A stretch of 11,445 nt of DNA, taken from NCBI GenBank assembly GCA_902497145.1, contig CABVDR010000075.1:1-11445 (forward strand), written 5' to 3'. The notes beneath the pieces were generated by a model that saw only the letters and a list, made by a program, of their open reading frames with translations, was not told the DNA's origin and did no database searches. Source of the stretch: an uncultured Oscillospiraceae bacterium. GTDB lineage: Bacteria; Bacillota; Clostridia; Oscillospirales; Oscillospiraceae. Numbering within the stretch: position 1 is the stretch's first letter; each line of letters opens with the position of its first letter. The position numbers and the translations under genes are program-made. Shown one piece after another: positions 6,708-11,445 of the stretch.

Positions 6708-8102
6708 TCAGTCGAACATGTTGGTTAGCGTGATTTGACGAAGTGTGTCTCCATCGAAGAAAAATAGAATGGCCGGGCCGAAGTCGTTGGGATCGGTGCA
6801 ATACCACAAATAATCCTGGCCGGGGTACTGTCCCCAATAATCCTCCGATACTGCCTCGGGGTAAGCGGCCTGCACCTCTGCCCGGGTGGCCCCCATCCGG
6901 ATGTTTCTTGGAGTATAGAGGTCAGTCATGGTGACGTCCAGGGTGTTGATATTTTCCCGGTTCTCTGCGCTGTTATAGTAGCTCAGAGCGGTAAAGCTCC
7001 CAGTGTCTGCCGTGCCGCTGCTGCGCTGCCAATAGTCCCCCTGGTTGTAGATGGGCTCATAATCCTCTAGACGCTGGGTATCGATGTGCATGGAGTCTAG
7101 ACAGGAGAAGGACAGAGAAGAACCTGGGCCAATGGGACTTGGGAAGCCATCCCGGTAGAGACAGACCTCCGGATCCTGTGGGTTCCAGCTGGCAAGAGAA
7201 GCAGAACCGCCTTCCGGCTCTCCGCCGCTGAAATACCACTGCCGCCACAGAGGCGGGTCCAGGTCCATACACTCCTCTGCCGGAACCAGGGGCGGAAGGT
7301 TTGTCACTGCATATTGGTCATAAAGGGTAAACGTCCCATCCGACCAGATGTAGAGGTTATCTGAGCCGCTGACATAGTCGGATACCGCATCGTCCCGGTC
7401 ATCGACCCGGGCGGTAAGATAGAAGATGGGCTGGCCGTCTGTGCCGATACGGAATCCCTCTACAACTTGATTTTGAATACACAGGTCGGCACCGGGAACA
7501 TCCTGTACCAGGGTGGGATCGTACTGGTCAGCCAGGGCCTGACATAGCCCTTCCTCCGTCTGATCAGCCAATTTCAAGGCGTTCTCCAGGGTCACTTGCT
7601 GTCCCGTCTCCTTGTCGTAGACCAGAGAGGTGATGTGGCCGGTGTTCAGGTCGGTGTGAAACTCATCCCGGTAGAAGAGCAAATTCAAATAGCGCTGGGT
7701 CTCAGTGGGAAAGAGGAGACAGTGATTTTCTATGTTGGATTGAGAGGAGCCATCCAGAACCGGCTGGTAGTCCTGCTTCAGCTGAACCAGAGCCTGGTTG
7801 ATGGCGGTAACCCCTTCGGTGGGCTGGGCATCGGCAGACACGGTTAGGGCGGGGATCTCGATATAGTTCTCCAGCGTGTCATAGTGCTGTACGTCCATCA
7901 CCAGGGATACGGCCGGGCCGCGGCTCTGACAGGACACCAGAGAGCCGCACAGGGCGATCAGAACAGCGACCAGAACCAGAATCAGCACTGGCGGGCGCTT
8001 CTTTTTCCACTGGAAGATATTACGGATGCGGTGCTCCGTCTCCCGGGCCGAACCGGACAGCCGGGTGCTCAGCGGGGAGCGGGGAAGCTTCGGCGTCATC
8101 AT
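6708..8102 (-). CDS. Membrane-anchored outside protein, first tandem BlaR1-tail-like protein (RsiV/DUF3298-like)
   Basis: 464 residues; the start is ATG ATG with AAAGGAG just upstream. Residues 7-33 are the linker (LPRSPLSTRLSGSARETE, RIRNIFQW), 36-56 a membrane segment after the basic KKKRPP, and Cys58 closes LVSC. The linker and membrane segment look like the stretch that follows the zinc-protease domain in one-piece BlaR1-like M56 proteins of clostridia. Residues 65-300 share the paralog pattern (MDVQHYDT, LVYDKETGQQVTLENAL near 160-175, PPLW at 283, GGEPEGG at 293) and recall DUF4163/DUF3298. The C-terminus (about 395-464), with MGATRAEVQAAYPEA, looks like a small separate domain. It starts 13 bases after the M56 stop in a different frame and has its own ribosome binding site, so it is a true separate gene rather than a simple stop in one protein. 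Confidence 0.88.
   Translation of the reverse strand: MMTPKLPRSPLSTRLSGSARETEHRIRNIFQWKKKRPPVLILVLVAVLIALCGSLVSCQSRGPAVSLVMDVQHYDTLENYIEIPALTVSADAQPTEGVTAINQALVQLKQDYQPVLDGSSQSNIENHCLLFPTETQRYLNLLFYRDEFHTDLNTGHITSLVYDKETGQQVTLENALKLADQTEEGLCQALADQYDPTLVQDVPGADLCIQNQVVEGFRIGTDGQPIFYLTARVDDRDDAVSDYVSGSDNLYIWSDGTFTLYDQYAVTNLPPLVPAEECMDLDPPLWRQWYFSGGEPEGGSASLASWNPQDPEVCLYRDGFPSPIGPGSSLSFSCLDSMHIDTQRLEDYEPIYNQGDYWQRSSGTADTGSFTALSYYNSAENRENINTLDVTMTDLYTPRNIRMGATRAEVQAAYPEAVSEDYWGQYPGQDYLWYCTDPNDFGPAILFFFDGDTLRQITLTNMFD
7929..8102 (-). repeat. Duplicated 58-codon leader module (first of three copies)
   Basis: The first 58 codons of this gene recur at the start of the next two genes, at 6519-6692 and 4866-5039. 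All copies align without gaps from the start codon to the lipobox-like cysteine, and stretches of DNA are nearly identical around the SGSARETE codons. Beyond codon 58 the third copy diverges completely. This indicates duplication of a module joined to different outside domains. Confidence 0.8.
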
Positions 8103-8115
8103 GAGACTCCTTTCC

Positions 8116-9021
8116 TCAGGAGCGGGCCTTCAGCCGCTCCACAGCGGATAAAATAGTTTTTCCATAGGCGGCGTGCTCCTCCGGCGGCAGGCGGCGCAGC
8201 ACCGCCTCGTCGCAGGAGAGCTCGGTGTCCCGCTCAATGGCCCGATCCATCAGCCATACCAGGGGGTTGAACCAGTGGACGGCCCGAACCCACAGGGACA
8301 GCGCCTTGAGCCAGATGTCCCGGCGGCGATAGTGAGTCAGTTCATGGAGCAGAGCATATTCAAGCTCTTTGGGGGAGAGAGGCTGTTCCGGCAGCAGCAA
8401 CATGGGGTGAAGCAGTCCGGCCAGCATGGGGGCGGACAGCCCCGGGCAGGTCATCAGCCGGGGACGGCGATCCAGATCCAGCTCGTCACCGATGGCGTTG
8501 TACAGCGGCAGAATCCGATAGTCCTGTACCGGGCTGGCCCACCGTTTTAAGAAGCGCTTCAGCCGCCAGTGCCCTGTGAGATTCCAAGACAGAATCCCTG
8601 CTCCGCCCAACAGCCATATCCCAGTCAAGATTTGGGAGAAATAGATGGTAGGCTTGGAATCCTGGGGGGCGGTGTTATTTTGAGAAGAGGAGGCAGAGGG
8701 AGAGGTGTTCTCCCCATCGGAAGAGCTGGTGGGTGAGACTGGGGACTGCACTGCGTTTTGAAAAGGGCGTCCGGCAGTGAAGGGGAGTTCCGAGGGCCGC
8801 TCCAGACTGGGAGAGCTGATCTGAATGGGGGCACGGACCTGTACGTTGGGGAAGGAGAAGGAAAATGGGATGGCCAGGCGCAGACAGAGGAGCAGCCAAC
8901 CCCAGCAGCGCCACCGGGCGGCATAGCGGGAGCGGGTGAGCAGTCCGGCAGCCATCAGGACCAGACCCACCAGCCCGCCGCCCAGGGAGAGGGCGCCTAA
9001 GTGAAAGAGAAAGTCTGTCAT
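8116..9021 (-). CDS. BlaR1-like M56 family membrane metallopeptidase, shortened after the protease domain
   Basis: 301 residues. Membrane segments are predicted at about 5-28, 37-57 and 129-147. The zinc site HELTH is at 226-230 with the downstream ligand region ERDTELSCDEAVL (263-275; Glu267 likely the third ligand). VHWFNPLVWLMDRA (248-261) is the usual M56 segment between them. In BlaR1 and MecR1 the protease lies on the cytoplasmic side and, on signal, leads to loss of BlaI repression (family knowledge). Here the chain ends at AYGKTILSAVERLKARS, right after the protease domain: the last membrane segment and outside sensor are missing and appear as separate genes immediately downstream. 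Residues 60-125 form a Ser/Pro/Asn-rich low-complexity loop predicted outside. The ATG overlaps the repressor stop (ATGA), so translation is likely coupled. Confidence 0.92.
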   Translation of the reverse strand: MTDFLFHLGALSLGGGLVGLVLMAAGLLTRSRYAARWRCWGWLLLCLRLAIPFSFSFPNVQVRAPIQISSPSLERPSELPFTAGRPFQNAVQSPVSPTSSSDGENTSPSASSSQNNTAPQDSKPTIYFSQILTGIWLLGGAGILSWNLTGHWRLKRFLKRWASPVQDYRILPLYNAIGDELDLDRRPRLMTCPGLSAPMLAGLLHPMLLLPEQPLSPKELEYALLHELTHYRRRDIWLKALSLWVRAVHWFNPLVWLMDRAIERDTELSCDEAVLRRLPPEEHAAYGKTILSAVERLKARS

Positions 9022-9392
9022 GCCTTGGTATCCTCCTCCAGCTGGTCCAGAAGCGAGCGCAGCTCATCCAGATCCTGGCGCTTCAGCCCGGTCCGGGCCA
9101 GGGCGGCTACAAAGTTCCGGGGGGAACTGCCATACAGACGGGAGAGCACACTGCGGCTGTCAAAGGCCAGGTAGTCCTCCTGAGAGACCAGAGGGGTGTA
9201 GCGGTTGCTTTTCCCCTCCCGGCGCACGGAGACAAAGCCCTTCTCCGCCAGGCGGGCCAGGTAGGTGTTCACCGTGTTGCTGGCCCAGCCAAAGTCCTCC
9301 AGCGCCTGATCCAGGGCGGCGCGGGGCGTGTCGGCTCCCAGCTTCCACAGGGCTTTCATTACTTCCAGTTCGGTGTCTGGCAGACGTTTCAT
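9018..9392 (-). CDS. BlaI/MecI/CopY-family transcriptional repressor
   Basis: 124 residues, typical length for BlaI. The winged-helix domain occupies residues 1 to about 75: MKRLPDTELEVMKALWKLG is the family N-terminus, WASNTVNTYLARLAEKGFV contains the recognition helix, and REGKSNRYTPLVSQEDY is the wing and strand that follow. The C-terminal part (about 76-124) is the helical dimer region where family members are cleaved or released. It probably represses its own operon through two operators at the promoter. GGAG lies about 10 bases before the ATG. It overlaps the M56 gene by 4 bases, the standard blaI-blaR1 pairing. A beta-lactam role is not supported: no beta-lactamase or penicillin-binding domain is present in the operon. 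Confidence 0.93.
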   Translation of the reverse strand: MKRLPDTELEVMKALWKLGADTPRAALDQALEDFGWASNTVNTYLARLAEKGFVSVRREGKSNRYTPLVSQEDYLAFDSRSVLSRLYGSSPRNFVAALARTGLKRQDLDELRSLLDQLEEDTKA

Positions 9393-9409
9393 GGGATCAA
9401 CTCCAATTT

Positions 9410-9423
9410 ACTTCAAATGTAGT
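9410..9423. promoter_or_regulatory. BlaI-like operator, gene-proximal
   Basis: ACTTCAAATGTAGT fits the dyad ACTACA-N2-TGTAGT with one mismatch; the right half is perfect. BlaI/MecI operators share the TACA-N2-TGTA core. It lies 18 bases before the repressor ATG, at or just after the expected transcription start. Confidence 0.6.
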
Positions 9424-9428
9424 GGATA

Positions 9429-9462
9429 ATTATATACTACACTTGTGGTAGATGAGAGTCAA
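9429..9462 (-). promoter_or_regulatory. Candidate promoter of the BlaI/M56 operon
   Basis: The minus strand has TTGACT at 9457-9462 as a clear -35. The -10 is either TAGTAT at 9434-9439 (17-base spacer) or the overlapping perfect TATAAT at 9429-9434 (22 bases, too long to pair well with that -35). Transcription would start near 9423-9428. A BlaI-like operator fills the spacer and another covers the start region, so repressor binding would block polymerase. Confidence 0.6.
9436..9449. promoter_or_regulatory. BlaI-like operator, promoter spacer
   Basis: ACTACACTTGTGGT fits ACTACA-N2-TGTAGT with one mismatch. It lies in the spacer of the candidate promoter. Its centre is 26 bases from the second operator, which places both on about the same face of the helix. 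Confidence 0.65.
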
Positions 9463-9480
9463 GTTACAGAGCGGTGACAG

Positions 9481-9513
9481 AAAAAACACGCCCTGGACCA
9501 AGTCCAGGGCGTG
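9481..9513 (-). terminator. Rho-independent terminator of the metA-HD unit
   Basis: CACGCCCTGGAC pairs perfectly over 12 bp with GTCCAGGGCGTG across a three-base loop, followed on the minus strand by six T residues. It lies about 24 bases after the HD-protein stop. On the plus strand the bases after the hairpin are GCAGAAAA rather than T, so it works in the minus direction. Confidence 0.93.
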
Positions 9514-9536
9514 CAGAAAAATGAGCTTGTAAATTG

Positions 9537-10199
9537 TCAGAGCAGAAGCTGCCCATTGATCTCCAGACGGAAGTTCAGGCCCAGCTGCTCGGCCGCCCGG
9601 CGGCACAGCAGCATCCGCTGCAAAAAGATCTCAAAATAGTCCATCACGGCGCACATCTCTGTGTTAATGGATAGAGAGAGGGTAATGGTCTTGGCCGCCA
9701 CATCCAGCAGCACCTCGGAGCGCTCTACGGAATAGTTTACCCGGTCGTGGATGTCAAAGGTGGACATGTCCTTGTTGCGCACCCGGCTGCGGCGCACGTC
9801 GGTCTTGTCGGCCAAGATCAGGGCGGCGGCAATGGCGTTGACTGGGAAGGCGGTGGAGTCGTCATGGTGCCCGATGGCAGTGATCACCGCGGCTACGTCG
9901 GCCGGCTCCATACCCATGTTGTCCAGAATGCGGAAAGCCATGGTGGCGCCGCTGATGGCGTGGTCATGGCGGTTGACCACGTTGCCGATGTCGTGCATGT
10001 AGGCGGCAATTTTGGCCAGCTCCACCTCCCGGGGGGTGTACCCCAGTTTGGTAAGAATCTCGGAGGCTACATGGGCACACTTGCCCACATGGGCAAAGGC
10101 GTGCTCTGTAAAGCCCAGGGCGGTGAGGGAGGCGTCGGCCTGGGTAATATAGGTGCGGATCTCCGGGGAGGAGCGGATCATGTCGAAGGTGACTTCCAT
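9537..10199 (-). CDS. HD-domain protein, probable metal-dependent phosphohydrolase
   Basis: 220 residues. Conserved HD-superfamily metal positions are visible: His37 (AFAHVGKC), His69-Asp70 (AYMHDIGN), His78/His80 (NRHDHAISGA), His111-His112 (IGHHDDST) and Asp131 (LADKTDVRRSRVR). Such domains hydrolyse phosphate esters or nucleotides; the substrate cannot be told from sequence. The last roughly 80 residues, containing ITLSLSINTEMCAVMDYFEI, look like a separate small alpha/beta segment. No membrane segment or signal peptide is seen. AAGGAGAA precedes the ATG. It starts 16 bases after the metA stop and ends at a strong terminator, so it is likely cotranscribed with metA; no functional link to methionine synthesis is known to me. 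Confidence 0.88.
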   Translation of the reverse strand: MEVTFDMIRSSPEIRTYITQADASLTALGFTEHAFAHVGKCAHVASEILTKLGYTPREVELAKIAAYMHDIGNVVNRHDHAISGATMAFRILDNMGMEPADVAAVITAIGHHDDSTAFPVNAIAAALILADKTDVRRSRVRNKDMSTFDIHDRVNYSVERSEVLLDVAAKTITLSLSINTEMCAVMDYFEIFLQRMLLCRRAAEQLGLNFRLEINGQLLL

Positions 10200-10215
10200 G
10201 GCGGCTTCTCCTTTA

Positions 10216-11130
10216 TTAAATGTCGCGGACGTCGTAGGGGGTAGTCTGATAGACGTAGTAATTCAGCCAGTTGGTGTAGAACAGCTGAGCGGCAGAGCGC
10301 CAGCGCACCAGAGGCGGCTTGGAGGGATCATCGTCTTGGAAGTAATTGTCGGGGATATTGATGTCGATGCCTTTGTTGACATCACGGAAGTATTCGTTGG
10401 CCAGGGTGTCAGGGTCGTACTCCGGATGGCCAGTGATGAAGAAGCGGCGATTGTCCTGGCTCTTTACCGCAAAAACCCCGGCCTGTTCGGAGACAGCCAG
10501 CAACTGCAGCTCGGGGACAGCCAAAACATCTTCCAACTTGTTCTCGGTGTACCGGGAGTGGGGGACGTAGAAGATGTCATCAAAGCCCCGGAACAGGGGG
10601 CTGCGTTTCCGCACTACCGTGTGGGGGAAGACGCCAAAGAGCTTTTTGCCCAAATCATACTTAGGAATATGATAATGGTAGTATAGGCCAGCCTGTGCGC
10701 CCCAGCAGATATGGAGGGTGGAATGTACGTGGGTTTTGGTCCATTCCATGATCTCGCACAGCTCATCCCAGTAGTCTACATCGGTAAAGTCCAGATTTTC
10801 TACCGGGGCGCCAGTGATGATCATGCCGTCATACTTCCGATCCTTGATCTGATCAAAGGTAGTATAAAAGGAAGAGAGATGACTGGCATCTGTGTTTTGG
10901 GAGATGTGGCTGAGGGTATGCAGCAGCTCTACCTGAACCTGAAGAGGAGAGTTGGACAGTTTGCGAAGAAGCTGCGTCTCAGTGACGATCTTGGTAGGCA
11001 TCAAATTTAAAATGAGGAGATTCAGTGGGCGGATATCCTGGTGCATCGCCCGATACTCCGTCATCACGAAGATGTTTTCTCCCTCCAGAGTAGCGGTAGC
11101 GGGGAGAGAGTCAGGAATTTTAATCGGCAT
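10216..11130 (-). CDS. metA: Homoserine O-acyltransferase, probably O-acetyltransferase (MetA family)
   Basis: 304 residues, full MetA length. It activates homoserine for methionine synthesis by transferring an acyl group from CoA. Catalytic residues are visible: nucleophile Cys142 in HICWGAQAG, His235 and Glu237 in ITGHPEYD; PLNLLILNLMPTKIVTETQ (35-53) is a family signature. Residue 111, which distinguishes acyl donors in this family (Glu for acetyl-CoA, Gly for succinyl-CoA), is Glu in GAPVENLDF, so acetyl-CoA is predicted despite the usual 'succinyltransferase' label. The ATG at 11130 follows AAGGAAGG by 8 bases. It is first in a two-gene unit with the HD protein and is divergent from the promoters at the right end of the window. 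Confidence 0.95.
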   Translation of the reverse strand: MPIKIPDSLPATATLEGENIFVMTEYRAMHQDIRPLNLLILNLMPTKIVTETQLLRKLSNSPLQVQVELLHTLSHISQNTDASHLSSFYTTFDQIKDRKYDGMIITGAPVENLDFTDVDYWDELCEIMEWTKTHVHSTLHICWGAQAGLYYHYHIPKYDLGKKLFGVFPHTVVRKRSPLFRGFDDIFYVPHSRYTENKLEDVLAVPELQLLAVSEQAGVFAVKSQDNRRFFITGHPEYDPDTLANEYFRDVNKGIDINIPDNYFQDDDPSKPPLVRWRSAAQLFYTNWLNYYVYQTTPYDVRDI

Positions 11131-11290
11131 GAAAAAGACCTTCCTTAATATATAGAATTATTAAAAATAGGGTATCATAACTGGAGGGGATGCGCAAGGC
11201 GAATTTCTGCGGATAGATGTAGCCCAGTGGTGGACAAAACGGCAGAAATACCCCTCTTTTTGGAAGCGGAAGAAAAAACTCGAAAAAAAT
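11131..11290 (-). other. metA leader and promoter region, signals unclear
   Basis: AT-rich near the gene. A TATGAT at about 80% of the way out from the start codon (minus strand, near 11170-11180) could be a -10 but has no convincing -35. An inverted repeat TTTCTGC (11204-11210) and GCAGAAA (11242-11248) has a 31-base loop and no T tract after it. I do not recognise a SAM (S-box) or T-box riboswitch, which often precede methionine genes in Firmicutes. Confidence 0.35.
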
Positions 11291-11330
11291 GAAAAAAGCT
11301 GTTGACAAAACGGGGGCGGAGTGGTATTCT
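11291..11330 (+). promoter_or_regulatory. Strong plus-strand promoter P1, stable-RNA type
   Basis: TTGACA (11302-11307), a 17-base spacer and TATTCT (11325-11330), preceded by an A tract GAAAAAAG at 11291-11298 that may act as an UP element. It has the same layout as P2 118 bases downstream. No plus-strand coding region follows in the window. Confidence 0.75.
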
Positions 11331-11337
11331 ATCAAAG

Positions 11338-11351
11338 CTGTCGCGAGACAG
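11338..11351 (+). other. Hairpin with GCGA tetraloop at the start of the P1 transcript
   Basis: CTGTC-GCGA-GACAG forms a 5-bp stem with a GNRA-type loop beginning at about the predicted P1 start site. There is no T tract, so it is not a terminator; it may stabilise or help process the leader RNA. Confidence 0.35.
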
Positions 11352-11408
11352 TGCTTACCGAGATCAAAAGCGAGCTTGAATGAGAGAACAAAAACCACCT
11401 GACGGTGC

Positions 11409-11445
11409 GAAAAAAGTTCTTGACAAGCGAACTGAGATATGGTAA
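11409..11445 (+). promoter_or_regulatory. Strong plus-strand promoter P2, cut in the -10 by the window end
   Basis: A perfect TTGACA (11420-11425) with a 17-base spacer puts the -10 at 11443, where TAA is visible before the window ends. GAAAAAAG at 11409-11416 precedes the -35 at the same distance as in P1. The gene or RNA driven by it lies outside the window; an rRNA operon is the likely target. Confidence 0.6.

Noticed and set aside
8103..8118. Sequencing frameshift splitting one M56-sensor gene
   Set aside because: The downstream gene has its own ribosome binding site and start, and the same N-terminus recurs as an independent start in two further genes, which a single error cannot explain. 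Checking relatives is still worthwhile.
8116..9392. Beta-lactam resistance locus (blaI-blaR1)
   Set aside because: The repressor and protease families match, but no beta-lactamase gene or penicillin-binding sensor motif (SxxK, SxN, KTG arrangement) was seen in the neighbouring proteins.
11131..11290. SAM or T-box riboswitch before metA
   Set aside because: I could not find the conserved core segments of either class; only a weak inverted repeat with a large loop is present.
11120..11398. 92-codon minus-strand frame upstream of metA
   Set aside because: It overlaps the metA start and the opposite-strand promoters, has no ribosome binding site I can see and resembles no family.

Overview
The window comes from a GC-rich anaerobic Firmicute. 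The best guess is a butyrate-producing gut member of the Oscillospiraceae/Clostridiales (Flavonifractor, Pseudoflavonifractor or Intestinimonas type). The grounds are the hbd-bcd-etfBA butyryl-CoA genes, strong AGGAGG ribosome binding sites, BlaI/M56 signalling genes and Rex-like operators. The genus is inferred, not shown. Every protein gene I accept is on the minus strand, so transcription runs from high to low coordinates. The only plus-strand signals are two promoters at the far right end.

Region 1 (1-3335) is a butyrate operon read hbd -> bcd -> etfB -> etfA, with etfA cut by the window edge. It encodes 3-hydroxybutyryl-CoA dehydrogenase, butyryl-CoA dehydrogenase and the two electron-transfer flavoprotein subunits, which together reduce crotonyl-CoA. 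Crotonase and thiolase are not in the window. The leader of hbd is rich in signals: a 17-bp-spaced promoter, two 18-bp Rex-like redox operators, a terminator-like hairpin between promoter and gene, and a possible 25-codon leader ORF across the hairpin.

Region 2 (3497-9462) is one compact operon: BlaI-type repressor, M56 (BlaR1-like) membrane metallopeptidase, then three tandem membrane-anchored proteins, ending in a strong terminator. Two BlaI-like operators lie at its promoter. The M56 protein stops right after its zinc-protease domain. The part that normally follows in BlaR1-like proteins (arginine-rich linker, last membrane segment, outside sensor) appears to be encoded as three separate proteins. 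They align without gaps over residues 1-58, up to a lipobox-like cysteine, and then carry different outside domains. This split, three-sensor layout is the most unusual thing here.

Region 3 (9481-11130) is a likely two-gene unit: metA (probably homoserine O-acetyltransferase) followed by an HD-domain protein, ending in a perfect 12-bp terminator hairpin. Region 4 (11291-11445) reads on the plus strand and holds two similar strong promoters 118 bp apart, the pattern of an rRNA or other stable-RNA operon beginning just beyond the window.
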